Assembly: GCA_964460345.1 (NCBI GenBank)
Contig: CAYWRO010000008.1
Location: forward strand, 1-64,000
Length of the DNA stretch: 64,000 nucleotides
Origin: CAYWRO01 sp964460345
GTDB lineage: Bacteria; Planctomycetota; Phycisphaerae; Phycisphaerales; UBA1924
Reading direction: 5' to 3'
Position 1 is the first letter of the stretch. Each line of letters begins with the position of its first letter. The notes beneath the pieces were generated by a model. It worked only from the letters and a program-made list of their open reading frames with translations, was not told the origin of the DNA and searched no databases. Positions 8,207-16,854 of this stretch are shown one piece after another. The position numbers and the translations under genes were made by a program.

Positions 8207-10828
8207 ATGCAGCGGTATCGGTCGGCGGCGTCGCGGATGGGGCGCGGGTGGCGGCGGTCGTGGTTGATGGTCGCGGCGTTGCTCGTGCTGGCGGTGGGGG
8301 GCGTGCCGCCGGCGCGGGGGCAGTGCGGGGTGCAGCGGGCCGAGGGGATCGGCGGCGAGGTGCGGGCGGTGGCGCGGGTGCATGACACGATGCTTCTGGC
8401 GGGGTTCGGCTCATCGGTGCGGCTGGTGAACGTGGCGGACCCGGCCGCGCCGGCGTTCGTGTTCCCGCCGCGGTTTGCGCAGACGTCTGTGGAGTTGAGC
8501 TCACCGGCGAAGAAGATCGCGATGACGCCGGGCAGCAGCCGCGCGTATGTCCTCCGGGAGGATGGCATCGTGACGGTGCTGTCGCTCGGCTCCTCGGGGC
8601 TCTTCGGGCCCTTCCCCAACGACATCGGCGTGATCGGCACGCTGTCCGGCTGCGTCGATGTGGTGGCGGATGGGACGATCGTGTACGCGGTGCGGCCGGC
8701 GCAGATCGCCGTGTACCAGACGAGTTCCGGCTCGATCAGCTTCCGCTCCACCATCGAGCCGCTGACGGACACGTACAAGTTCGACCGCGCCGTGAAGACG
8801 GGGCTGCACCTGTGGGTGGGCTTTCACGAGGAGGAGTCGACCATCTACGGCGTCGGCGGGTACAACATGATCGACCCCGACGAGCCGCAGCACCTGTCGA
8901 CGGCGTTGAACAACGTCTCCTTCGACGTGTCGGAAGCGGCGGTCAAGGCCATGACGTACGTGGGCTCGATGCTGTACATCGCCTACAAGAATGAGGTCGG
9001 CGACGACCGCAGCGACTGGGTCCGCGCCGTGGATGTCTCGACGCCGCTGAGCCCGATCTGGCACCCGGGCTTCAGTACCGGCGGCCAGGTGCTGACGATG
9101 GCGGGGCTGGGAACGCGGCTGCACCTGGCGTGCGCCAACCAGGATCTGAAAATCTGGAACATCACGGACCCGTTCGCGCTGTCGCAGATCGGCTCGTACT
9201 TCCTCCAGGCGGGGGACGTGTACGACGTCGCCGCCGTGACCGGGACGGATTACCTCGCCGGGGGGCCCGCCGGGCTGCACCTGGTGAACACGACCAATCC
9301 CGCATCCATCACGGTGCGCTCCCTGGTCGGCTGGCTCCCCTCGACGCCCACCGTCATCCGGACCACGGGCGGAAACCCGGCGACCGTCGCCATCCTGGAT
9401 GCGCGCTGGGGGTACCTGCGGCTCTTTACGACGACGTCGCCGGGGCTTCAGTCGAACGCCGTCCTCCCGCTCAGCGGCGCCGGCCTGATGGAGTTGTCGG
9501 TGCAGCCGGGCGGCGTGTACGCGTGCATCACCGTGGGCGCGACGCTCCACGTCATCAACATCAGCAACCCGGGCAATCCGACATCGGTGAGCACGCTGGC
9601 GCTGCCGGCGTTCCCCCGGCTTCTGTCGGCGCATGGAGCCCGCGTGTACGTCTTCGACCAGCTCTCTCGACTGAGCGTCATCGACCTGAGCAATCCCGCC
9701 TTTCCCGTCATTCGCAGCACGACGAACTACGGGGGCGCGAGCCACAACTACACGTGCATGACCGCGTGGTCGAACCGCGTCGCCCTGGGGACGGAGGCCT
9801 TCGGCCTGTGGTTCATCGACACGACGAATGCGACGTCGCCCCTGGTCTCTTCGATCTGGAACCCGCACCCGAGCTACCGCGTCAACGCGGTGGTGAACGG
9901 TCAGACGCGGTTCTACTTGAACGCGACGGTCGAGGAGGGGCTTTTCACCAGCAGCAATCGCACGGAAGCGCTGGACGTCTCGAACATCGTCAACCCGCAG
10001 TTGACCTGGCGCACGGACCGGCAGACGGGAGGAGACCCCGGGGCGGTGGATGGACTCACGTACGTCGGCACCACGACGCACAAGTTCCTGGTGGGCACGA
10101 GCGCGTGGTACGAGAACAACTTTGGCGATCCGGATGACCTGAGGGGGTTTCTGCACGTCTACGACGTAACCGACCAGTCCGTCCCGGTGAAGATCGACTC
10201 GGAGTTGCTGTGGGGGCTGCGCGGGCGCGTGGCCTCGTACGCGATCGGAACGCGCTTCTTCGCGGCGGGCGAGCACGCCGGCGTCTACGACCTGGTCTCG
10301 CCGACCGAGTGGGCGCCGGCGTTCATCGACCGCCCGCGCGACGCCACCGCGTGCTTCGGCGACGACCTGATTCTGGACTCCCGCGGCCCGGTGGGCGGGC
10401 CCGCGGCGGCGGTATCGGCCAGTCCGCCGGAGGTGACGTACCAGTGGTATCGAAGCGGCGAGCTGCTCGTCGACGGGCCGACGCCGTGGGGATCGATCAT
10501 CTCCGGCGCGACCACGGCCGTGCTGACGGTTCATGACCCGAAGCCGGAGGATGCGATCAACGCGAGTGGATTTTCGCAGCGGTACGCCTGCAGCGCGGCC
10601 AACACCTGCGGGATCGGCGTGACTCCCGGTGTGTATGCCGCCGTGTGCGCTGCGGACCTCGAGTGCGACGGGGACACGGACGTCTTCGACCTGCTCGGGT
10701 ACCTGGACGCGTGGTTCCCCGCGGACGCTGCGGCCGATGTGGACGGCCAGAGCGGCGTCGACGTCTTTGATCTGCTGCTGTTCCTGGACTGGTGGTTTGA
10801 AGGCTGCGTCGGCGGCGCGCCGTTCTGA
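8207..10828 (+). CDS. Exported LVIVD/beta-propeller protein with GC-type dockerin-like tail
   Basis: 873 residues. A signal peptide (basic start, hydrophobic stretch about 20-37 ending A-R-G) is followed by several ~45-residue repeats containing V-D-V/V-N-V-A-D-P-A-A-P or I-S-N-P-G-N-P-type turns, typical of LVIVD-repeat propellers (about 45-690). An immunoglobulin-like segment follows (about 710-810, with C-F-G-D-D and Y-A-C-S-A-A-N). The C-terminus (about 825-868) has two D-V-F-D-L-L segments, the dockerin-like anchor seen in Phycisphaerae exported proteins. The start is at 8207 with GGGAG seven bases upstream; an alternative ATG lies at 8237. It is a cell-envelope or secreted protein. Ligand and partner are unknown. 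It is transcribed alone. Confidence 0.85.
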   Translation: MQRYRSAASRMGRGWRRSWLMVAALLVLAVGGVPPARGQCGVQRAEGIGGEVRAVARVHDTMLLAGFGSSVRLVNVADPAAPAFVFPPRFAQTSVELSSPAKKIAMTPGSSRAYVLREDGIVTVLSLGSSGLFGPFPNDIGVIGTLSGCVDVVADGTIVYAVRPAQIAVYQTSSGSISFRSTIEPLTDTYKFDRAVKTGLHLWVGFHEEESTIYGVGGYNMIDPDEPQHLSTALNNVSFDVSEAAVKAMTYVGSMLYIAYKNEVGDDRSDWVRAVDVSTPLSPIWHPGFSTGGQVLTMAGLGTRLHLACANQDLKIWNITDPFALSQIGSYFLQAGDVYDVAAVTGTDYLAGGPAGLHLVNTTNPASITVRSLVGWLPSTPTVIRTTGGNPATVAILDARWGYLRLFTTTSPGLQSNAVLPLSGAGLMELSVQPGGVYACITVGATLHVINISNPGNPTSVSTLALPAFPRLLSAHGARVYVFDQLSRLSVIDLSNPAFPVIRSTTNYGGASHNYTCMTAWSNRVALGTEAFGLWFIDTTNATSPLVSSIWNPHPSYRVNAVVNGQTRFYLNATVEEGLFTSSNRTEALDVSNIVNPQLTWRTDRQTGGDPGAVDGLTYVGTTTHKFLVGTSAWYENNFGDPDDLRGFLHVYDVTDQSVPVKIDSELLWGLRGRVASYAIGTRFFAAGEHAGVYDLVSPTEWAPAFIDRPRDATACFGDDLILDSRGPVGGPAAAVSASPPEVTYQWYRSGELLVDGPTPWGSIISGATTAVLTVHDPKPEDAINASGFSQRYACSAANTCGIGVTPGVYAAVCAADLECDGDTDVFDLLGYLDAWFPADAAADVDGQSGVDVFDLLLFLDWWFEGCVGGAPF

Positions 10829-10909
10829 TCGCGAGGTTCCGGGCATGCCGGGGCGCCGACTGAGACGGGAGCCGTCACAAGCCGCGGCGGGCACGCGCTA
10901 CAGTCGCGT

Positions 10910-11662
10910 GTGCCTGCCGCTGCTCCAACTCAGGATGAACTCGGGCTGGAGATTGTGCTCGCGACAAACCGTTTCGTTGTCGTGAACAAGCCGGCGGGGC
11001 TGCTGAGTGTGCCGGGCAAGGGGGAGCACAAGCAGGACTGCGTGGCGTCGCGCGTGCGGGCGATGTTTTCGCGGCCGGGGATGGCGGGGGCGACAGGGCC
11101 CGTGACGGTGCACCGGCTGGACATGGACACCTCGGGGCTGATCATCTGCGCGCTCGACGCCGAGACGCAGCGGCAGCTTTCCGGGCAGTTCGAGCGCCGC
11201 GAGGTCGAGAAGCGCTACGTGGCGCTCGTGGATGGCATCGTCGCGTGCGAATCGGGGACGATCGACGTCCCGATCCGGCCGGACATCACCAACCGCCCGT
11301 ACCAGATCGTCGATCGGTCCCACGGCCGGCCCGCGCGCACGAACTGGAAGGTGATGGCGATCGAGACGGACCGCACGCGCGTGGAACTGATCCCGATGAC
11401 CGGACGGACGCACCAGCTCCGCGTGCACTGCGCGTACGCAGGGCCGGGGGGGATGGGGTGGCACGGCTCTCCGAGCCGTGAGGGCCTGCAAGACACGGCT
11501 CGGAGAGCCGTGCCACATCCCATCCTCGGCGACATTCTCTACGGTCCGCCGTGGATCGATCCGGCCGACGCGGGACGGCTGATGCTGCACGCCGCGGCGA
11601 TGGTGTTTACCGATCCGGAGACGGGTCGGCGCGTGGAGGTGCGGTCGCCGGTGCCGTTTTAG
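10910..11662 (+). CDS. RluA-family pseudouridine synthase with in-frame palindromic insertion
   Basis: 250 residues from a GTG start. It converts uridine to pseudouridine in RNA. The N-terminal V-V-V-N-K-P-A-G-L motif and the catalytic H-R-L-D-M-D-T-S-G motif (Asp near residue 67) are intact, as is G-R-T-H-Q-L-R-V-H. In related proteins H-P-I-L-G-D follows the Q-L-R-V-H segment almost directly. Here about 24 extra residues, encoded by a palindromic repeat (11,458-11,516), come between, without breaking the frame. No S4 domain is present. The TAG stop overlaps the TAA of the convergent gene by two bases. The exact uridine target cannot be told from sequence. Confidence 0.9.
   Translation: MPAAAPTQDELGLEIVLATNRFVVVNKPAGLLSVPGKGEHKQDCVASRVRAMFSRPGMAGATGPVTVHRLDMDTSGLIICALDAETQRQLSGQFERREVEKRYVALVDGIVACESGTIDVPIRPDITNRPYQIVDRSHGRPARTNWKVMAIETDRTRVELIPMTGRTHQLRVHCAYAGPGGMGWHGSPSREGLQDTARRAVPHPILGDILYGPPWIDPADAGRLMLHAAAMVFTDPETGRRVEVRSPVPF
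11458..11516. repeat. Double palindrome inserted in a coding sequence
   Basis: A perfect 23-bp inverted repeat (11,458-11,480 against 11,494-11,516), separated by 13 bases. Each arm is itself self-complementary (CACGGCTC with GAGCCGTG), so two hairpins or one cruciform could form. The GTGGCA/TGCCAC ends match the family B elements at 3591 and 4542. It adds codons to the pseudouridine synthase gene without a stop. Confidence 0.9.
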
Positions 11663-12432
11663 GCTGACCGGTTCCGACGTCGCACGACGCTGCACAACGC
11701 CGCCAGCATGCCCGCCGAGAGTGCTCCCGGAGCGGGTATGCCTTCGATCCTGACGTTGTCGATGCCGGCCACGACGGCGACCTCGATGTCGAACTGTTGC
11801 AAAGAGGGTCTGACGGCGCGGAAGTCACCATCGAACGGCCCATCAAAAATCTCGACACCGTTCAGGGTCACGGTCCAGGTCTGCTCCGGCACGGAGATGT
11901 CGAACGTCAGGTGGAGGGCGGAGTCGAACGAGTAGGAGCCTGCCGGGAACAGGTGGTGCCCGGAGACGCCGATGTCGACGGTTCCGTCGCGGTTGAAAAT
12001 CACCCGATTGAGACCACCGAAGGCATCGGCAAAGACCGCGAACTGCCAATGCTGGTCCAGAAGCGGGGTCATCGTGAGGTCCATCTCGACGCGATACTCG
12101 GGGAAGCTGCTCTGAAAGCCGCGGTCGCCTTTCACGTCGAAGATGATGCTCTCCGTTGCAATTCCCCGCGGGATAATGTCGTAGGGATCGAGCGGCCGGA
12201 AGGAGAACTCCAGTGGCTGCTCGGCCAGAGAGCCGACGCTTTCAACGACGATCGGATAGGCCAGAAAGTAGGCCGACGGCGTTACGCGAGGCGCTTCACC
12301 GAGTCCCAGCACTGGCAAACGGCCGAGTTGGTGCGGCGGGCTTGAGAACGTCACATCGTAAAGCAGGTCCGCCGAGCTTGTGTGCTGCAGGGTGAACACG
12401 CAGCCCACAACAGCAATCCAGGTACACCGCAT
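11659..12432 (-). CDS. Exported protein with PEP-CTERM-like tail
   Basis: 257 residues. An N-terminal signal peptide (about 1-21, ending S-S-A-D) precedes a beta-rich domain of unknown function with a D-N-V-R-I-E-G segment near residue 229, as in concanavalin-like jelly rolls. The last ~25 residues are I-P-A-P-G-A, a hydrophobic stretch and R-R-R-N-R, which is the PEP-CTERM sorting layout with P-A-P for P-E-P. Such proteins are processed by an exosortase and placed outside the cell. The exosortase is not in this window. It converges on the upstream pseudouridine synthase gene with overlapping stops. Confidence 0.8.
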   Translation of the reverse strand: MRCTWIAVVGCVFTLQHTSSADLLYDVTFSSPPHQLGRLPVLGLGEAPRVTPSAYFLAYPIVVESVGSLAEQPLEFSFRPLDPYDIIPRGIATESIIFDVKGDRGFQSSFPEYRVEMDLTMTPLLDQHWQFAVFADAFGGLNRVIFNRDGTVDIGVSGHHLFPAGSYSFDSALHLTFDISVPEQTWTVTLNGVEIFDGPFDGDFRAVRPSLQQFDIEVAVVAGIDNVRIEGIPAPGALSAGMLAALCSVVRRRNRSA

Positions 12433-12516
12433 TGATCTCTCTCGCTCACTCTAGGGCTTTCGGAGTCGCTTGTTCATTGGACAGTATTGCAGCGCGCGGC
12501 ATGCTGGCCAGCAAAC

Positions 12517-12897
12517 CTATCGCGAGAGCGGGTGGTTCCGCCCGCACTCGGGACAGATGATCGTCCCGTCGTGCTCAGGCAGTCCGCGTAGGGGAAACGC
12601 GCACACCGGACAGCACGGGCCGTTCCTCTGCAGGCGTTGGCAGCGCACGACCATGCCGCGGCGCGCGGCCGCGAACGCCCCCGCCGGGACGAGCACAAGC
12701 CCGAAGAGCCAGAACGCGGCGACCAGGTCAAGCGGGGCGCGCCAGCCGATCGGCGAGAGATGGCCGTAGCGCTCGAAGATGAAGGGGAACGCGATCCACG
12801 CCCCGGCGACGAGGAGGAGACAAGCGAGCGGAAGCAGGAGGAAGCGGCCGTAACGGGCTTGGGCAAGGGCGGCCATGTGGGCTCGCGCGGCGGTCAT
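12517..12897 (-). CDS. Small membrane protein with zinc ribbon
   Basis: 126 residues. Two hydrophobic segments (about 17-39 and 56-77) are followed by a C-terminal ribbon: C-P-V-C-A-F-P-L-R-G-L and, after about 10 residues, C-P-E-C-G-R. The ribbon is of the same type as in the genes at 4724 and 55,078, with F-P-L-R-G for Y-D-L-R-G. The function of this planctomycete family is unknown. The ATG at 12,895-12,897 is used; a second ATG seven codons later is possible. Confidence 0.75.
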   Translation of the reverse strand: MTAARAHMAALAQARYGRFLLLPLACLLLVAGAWIAFPFIFERYGHLSPIGWRAPLDLVAAFWLFGLVLVPAGAFAAARRGMVVRCQRLQRNGPCCPVCAFPLRGLPEHDGTIICPECGRNHPLSR

Positions 12898-12937
12898 GTA
12901 AGCCGGTTCGGCGTGGCGGCGGGCGCGGTTCCAGGGC

Positions 12938-13510
12938 TCAGATGAGCTCCACCGCGGGCCGCGGGCCTTCCCTCCCCCCGGCGGTCAGCTCGGCGGCGAC
13001 GAGAAGGTAGAAGGCGGCCGCGGCGTCGCGTTCGTTGAACGCGTGCGGCTGGAAGGAATCGAAGTCGAGCACAGCGAAGCAGTCGCCTGCTTCATCGAGG
13101 CAGGGGATGACGAGTTCGGCCCGGTCGCGCGGGTCGCAGGCGACGTAGTTATCGCCGAGGTTCGCAACGTCGGTGATGACGAGGATCGTGCGGGACAGAA
13201 AAGTGCGGCCGCACGCGCCGTGCAGGCCGATGGGGGAGCAGGCGGGCCGGTCGCGGCGAGGACCGAGGATGAGTTCGACCGGTTCGCCGGTGTCGTTGTG
13301 GACGGGCAGGTAAAAGCCGACCCAGGAGACGCCTCTGTCGCTTCCTTCTCCGGAGCGGCCGTCGCCCACTTCGCCGAAGCGCTCCCAGAGGAGGTCGGCG
13401 ACGAGCTGCATGCGGGCTTCGCGCGTGGGCGCAACCTCACTGAGGCGGGCGCGCAGATCGGCCATCGCCCCGTCGTAGTCGCGACGGAAGCGAGGCGCCT
13501 GGTCAGTCAT
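12938..13510 (-). CDS. GAF-domain protein, free-methionine-(R)-sulfoxide reductase-like
   Basis: 190 residues with one GAF domain of the YebR/fRMsr type, which reduces free methionine-R-sulfoxide. Motifs include V-S-W-V-G-F-Y, then C-S-P-I-G-L-H-G-A-C-G and N-Y-V-A-C-D-P-R-D-R-A-E-L-V-I-P. Three cysteines occupy the places of the catalytic and resolving cysteines of fRMsr, with the first two spaced one residue closer than in E. coli as I recall it. The family name is well supported; the reductase activity is an inference from the cysteines. The ATG at 13,508-13,510 is chosen because longer frames overlap rpsR. It is probably cotranscribed with rpsR upstream. Confidence 0.75.
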   Translation of the reverse strand: MTDQAPRFRRDYDGAMADLRARLSEVAPTREARMQLVADLLWERFGEVGDGRSGEGSDRGVSWVGFYLPVHNDTGEPVELILGPRRDRPACSPIGLHGACGRTFLSRTILVITDVANLGDNYVACDPRDRAELVIPCLDEAGDCFAVLDFDSFQPHAFNERDAAAAFYLLVAAELTAGGREGPRPAVELI

Positions 13511-13578
13511 GCGTTCATCCGTGTGCGCCGCCCGAAGCGCGCTCCCTGACGGTCGCGGCTCCGTCGGAGGGCGACGAA

Positions 13579-13824
13579 TCAGACGGTCGCCGAGGTGTAC
13601 GGCAGCAGCCCCATGAAGCGGGCCCGCTTGATCGCCTGGCCGATGAGACGCTGCTCGCGGGCGGTCGCCCCGATGCGCTTGCGGGCGTAGATCTTGCCGT
13701 TGGGGCTCATCATGCGGCGAAGGGTCTCCACGTCCTTGTAGTCGACGTAGGGGAGGCCCTTTTCGCCTTCCTTGACGATCTTGATCTTGGGGGCCTGGGG
13801 GCCAACGCGTGCGAAACGGCTCAT
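13579..13824 (-). CDS. rpsR: 30S ribosomal protein S18
   Basis: 81 residues, the usual S18 length. It binds the 30S platform with S6. The signature runs V-D-Y-K-D-V-E-T-L-R-R, then K-I-Y-A-R-K-R-I-G-A-T-A-R-E-Q-R and a final helix R-A-R-F-M-G-L-L-P-Y. A GGAG lies about seven bases before the ATG. It is separate from rpsF, ssb and rplI, its usual neighbours in other phyla. Confidence 0.97.
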   Translation of the reverse strand: MSRFARVGPQAPKIKIVKEGEKGLPYVDYKDVETLRRMMSPNGKIYARKRIGATAREQRLIGQAIKRARFMGLLPYTSATV

Positions 13825-14085
13825 GCAGTGCTCCGTCGTGGTCTTCGGGCCCGGCTGAGGCTCGCGGCAACGTGCCGCGGCGACCGGGCGACGGTTTGGG
13901 ACGGGAAGGATAGGCGGGGTCGGCGAAACTGGCCAGCAGGGCAGACTCCGCCGAGATGCCGGGGTAGCCGGTCACCGTCTCAGAGGTGCCTCCAGCGTGG
14001 AGCGGACGGCTTTCTGTACCTGTTCGGACAGAAGGGGCTGAGCAGCGCCCTCTGCGTCCGGCCCGAGGGAGACGACGTACGGTGT

Positions 14086-14955
14086 TCACGCCTCGGCGAT
14101 TTTCCTGTAGCTTTCCGGCCGCCGGTCACGGTAGAACTGCCAGACGTTCCGCACCTCCCGGATCAAATCCAGGTCCAGATCCGCCACGAGCACTTCGTCC
14201 TTGTCGCGCGAGGCTTCCTTGACGATCTGGCCGCGGGGATCGCAGAAGTAGGATTGGCCGTAGAACTCGCCCGTGTTCCAGGGGGCCTCGCGGCCGACGC
14301 GGTTAATGGCCCCGACGTAGTACTGGTTCGCGGCGGCGTGGGCGGGCTGCTCGAGCTTCCAGAGGTATTCGCTCAGGCCCGCGACGGTCGCGGAGGGGTT
14401 GAAGACGATCTCCGCGCCGTTGAGCCCGAGTTCGCGCGCGCCCTCGGGGAAGTGCCGGTCGTAGCAGATGTAGACGCCGATCTTGCCGAAGGGCGTGTCC
14501 CACACGGGGTAGCCCCCGTTGCCGGGCGTGAAGTAGAACTTTTCCCAGAACCCCGGGTGAAGGTGGGGGAGGTGGTGCTTGCGGTAGCGGCCGAGGTAGT
14601 CGCCGGTGTGACCAATCACCGCCGCGGTGTTGTAGTAGACGCCCGTCATGGCCTCTTCCATCATGGGAACGATCAGGACCATGCCGTGCTTCTTCGCCAG
14701 CTCGCGCATGAGCGTGACGGTGGGGCCGTCGGGGATCGGCTCGGCCATCTGGTACCAGCGGGCGTGCTGCTCCGCGGGGAAGTACGGGCCGTAGAAGATC
14801 TCCTGCAAACAGCAGACCTGCGCGCCCTCATCGGCGGCGCGGGCGATCAGCGGCAGGTGCTTCTCGATCATGGCGGACTTGATCCGCTTTGGGTCAGTCT
14901 CGCCGGGCAGGGCGTTGGAACACTGGATCAGGGCAGCGCGGGTTGTACGTGGCAC
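14086..14955 (-). CDS. Nitrilase-superfamily hydrolase, beta-ureidopropionase-like
   Basis: 289 residues, cytoplasmic. The carbon-nitrogen hydrolase triad is visible: Glu in C-L-Q-E-I-F-Y-G near residue 52, Lys in Y-R-K-H-H-L-P-H near 125, and Cys in I-C-Y-D-R-H-F-P-E-G near 165. The segment N-G-A-E-I-V-F-N-P-S-A-T followed by L-S-E-Y-L-W and A-I-N-R-V-G is close to animal and bacterial beta-ureidopropionases, which hydrolyse N-carbamoyl-beta-alanine in pyrimidine breakdown. N-carbamoylputrescine amidase is the main alternative. No other pyrimidine-degradation gene is nearby. It is separated from the upstream operon by an intrinsic terminator. Confidence 0.85.
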   Translation of the reverse strand: MPRTTRAALIQCSNALPGETDPKRIKSAMIEKHLPLIARAADEGAQVCCLQEIFYGPYFPAEQHARWYQMAEPIPDGPTVTLMRELAKKHGMVLIVPMMEEAMTGVYYNTAAVIGHTGDYLGRYRKHHLPHLHPGFWEKFYFTPGNGGYPVWDTPFGKIGVYICYDRHFPEGARELGLNGAEIVFNPSATVAGLSEYLWKLEQPAHAAANQYYVGAINRVGREAPWNTGEFYGQSYFCDPRGQIVKEASRDKDEVLVADLDLDLIREVRNVWQFYRDRRPESYRKIAEA

Positions 14956-14985
14956 GGAAACTCCGAAAACAGCAGCAACAACAGC

Positions 14986-15006
14986 AAAAAGGCCAGCAAA
15001 CTGGCC
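14986..15006 (-). terminator. Intrinsic terminator of the 15,097-21,525 operon
   Basis: Read on the minus strand, GGCCAG, a four-base loop (TTTG) and CTGGCC form a short perfect stem followed directly by TTTTT. It lies about 90 bases after the stop of the hydrolase gene at 15,097 and before the next minus-strand gene. Confidence 0.75.
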
Positions 15007-15096
15007 GTTCGTTCATCGGACCAGATGATATGGCCCGCGCTGTGTTGCGAAGGGAGGAAGACGAAGCAGGCCGCTTACCGAGGACCGAAACCGCTT

Positions 15097-16839
15097 TCAG
15101 GGCGTCCCGTTCGCGATTTCTGCGGCCAGAAACGCTTTCCAGAGTTCGGCCGGATCGGTCCCGAAGATCTCCAGCGCTTTCGTTTCATCGCACTCGCCCG
15201 CTCTCGCCGCCGCGTTCAGCTTGCGGACGACGTCGGGATCGTGCGTTCGCACGAGATAGTCGAGGAAGCGGGCGGTGGTGCGGTAGCTGTCGTTGTAGTT
15301 GGCTCGCTTCGGATCGATTCGCGACCGGTCCGCGCCTGGCTCGTACTTGTAGAACCGGATGTAATCGGCCACGCCCTCGGTGATCCAGCTTGGCGTGGAC
15401 TTCGGGCGATTCGGGTAGGACTGGATGATGTGCGTCAACTCGTGCGCGATCATGCCCAGGTCGTGCGGATGATCCTCGACGTATGCCGCGTTGACGTAGA
15501 TGATGCCGCCGCCCGCCGCGGCGGGGACGCGCATCTGCTCGCGAAAGAGGATGGTGATCTCGGTCGGAGGCGTGAAGCCGTCGGTCGCAAGCTCCGCCGC
15601 GATGATCGGATGCCACTGCAGGCAGAGCGCGCGTGCCTTCTCGCCCCACTCGGCCAGATCAGGAGCGGCGCTGGCGTCCACCGTAATCACAAGGTTGTCG
15701 GCTGCCGCGGCGGGTGGGGCAGGGGCAGCCGGCGTCATGGGCGAGCCGGCCGGGCGGAAGGCCGCATCGCACTCGTCGTGATCCGTCTGCATGTAGGTAT
15801 GGAGCCAATCGCGCGCCGCGTCATCCGAGCGCAGGTGCGCATCAAGAAAGGCGATTGAGAGGGCGCAGACGATGTCGAGGTGCTGCTCATGTCTGGCTTC
15901 GGAGAACCCGGCCCCGCGACCGTTGCGGCGCAGGCGGCCGGAGAACGTGGCGTGCGTGGCGGCCTCGAGGACCGCCAGGTACGCATCGCTCCCCTGCATC
16001 CGATCGAAGGCTTCGCGCCGCCACGCGGCCGGGCGATTGCCCTGGCCGTCATCGCGTGTGCCGGTCAGGAAGAGGACGGGCACGCGCATCTCCGACCAGG
16101 CCTGCTCATCAAGGCCCATGGCGCCCGCGCCTTGCGGCGACATCGCGATGGCAGCGCTGATGCGCGGGTCGTGAAAGACGGTGTCGTTCGCGTCAGGAAG
16201 GTCAACGAGCGCGCCGGCAACCGCCGTCGCGGTGTATGCACCGAACGAGTGGCCGGCGACGGCGATCCGGTCAACATCGGCCGCCGCGGCGAGCGATTCA
16301 TCGCGGGAGAGACGGTCGATGATGAAAGAGATGTCGCGCGGACGGTTGCCGAGGTTGTCCGGATCGTGCGTCGCGGCGTGCAGCCAGCCGCCTCTACCTC
16401 CGTCGCCCCGGTCGCGTCCACCGAGCCTGTCGCGCAAGGCGGCCCGATCACTGCCTGCGTGGCTCGGAAGAATGACGATGAAGCCGTGCGAGGCGGCGTG
16501 CTCGGCGAAGTAGCTGTATCCCTCGCGCGATCCGCCCAGCCCGTGGCTGAAAATGACGACGGGGCAGCGGGTTTGGGCCCGCTCATCTCCGGCGGCGAGC
16601 GTCTGCGGGCGATAGACGCGCACCGGCACATCACGCTGCCGCGCTTCGTCTCGCCACGTTGCATCCTGGAAGTCGAACGCGAAGGGGCCCGCCTCGGCCT
16701 TGTAAAGCGCCGCCACCGGGTCAACCGAGGCGGCAAGTGTGTCCGGCTGGCGGGCCGACGTCGACTGCGGGCCGGTAAGCGTGCTGACGGAAACTGCGGT
16801 GATGAGCGGCAGCGACATGAGAGAATGAGCGCGGGGCAT
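15097..16839 (-). CDS. Exported alpha/beta hydrolase fused to basic-secretory-protein domain
   Basis: 580 residues. A signal peptide (about 1-30) is followed by an alpha/beta hydrolase of the PAF-acetylhydrolase/chlorophyllase-like type (about 45-365), with an F-S-H-G oxyanion motif at 97-100 and the nucleophile in G-H-S-F-G at 196-200. A proline-alanine linker (about 370-385) leads to a basic secretory protein domain (about 388-580) with a zinc-peptidase-like H-E-L-T-H near residue 466 and W-I-T-E-G-V-A-D-Y about 20 residues later. The hydrolase probably cleaves an ester and the second domain may be a metalloprotease. The start has AAGGAG nine bases upstream, inside the end of the preceding gene. 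It is last in the operon. Confidence 0.85.
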   Translation of the reverse strand: MPRAHSLMSLPLITAVSVSTLTGPQSTSARQPDTLAASVDPVAALYKAEAGPFAFDFQDATWRDEARQRDVPVRVYRPQTLAAGDERAQTRCPVVIFSHGLGGSREGYSYFAEHAASHGFIVILPSHAGSDRAALRDRLGGRDRGDGGRGGWLHAATHDPDNLGNRPRDISFIIDRLSRDESLAAAADVDRIAVAGHSFGAYTATAVAGALVDLPDANDTVFHDPRISAAIAMSPQGAGAMGLDEQAWSEMRVPVLFLTGTRDDGQGNRPAAWRREAFDRMQGSDAYLAVLEAATHATFSGRLRRNGRGAGFSEARHEQHLDIVCALSIAFLDAHLRSDDAARDWLHTYMQTDHDECDAAFRPAGSPMTPAAPAPPAAAADNLVITVDASAAPDLAEWGEKARALCLQWHPIIAAELATDGFTPPTEITILFREQMRVPAAAGGGIIYVNAAYVEDHPHDLGMIAHELTHIIQSYPNRPKSTPSWITEGVADYIRFYKYEPGADRSRIDPKRANYNDSYRTTARFLDYLVRTHDPDVVRKLNAAARAGECDETKALEIFGTDPAELWKAFLAAEIANGTP

Positions 16840-16854
16840 GTGTTCCAGTCTCCT

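Noticed and set aside
8501..10894. A 797-residue minus-strand open frame
   Set aside because: It is the antisense of the LVIVD/dockerin gene, whose domains and signal peptide are clear, and has the typical R/V/D-rich shadow composition.
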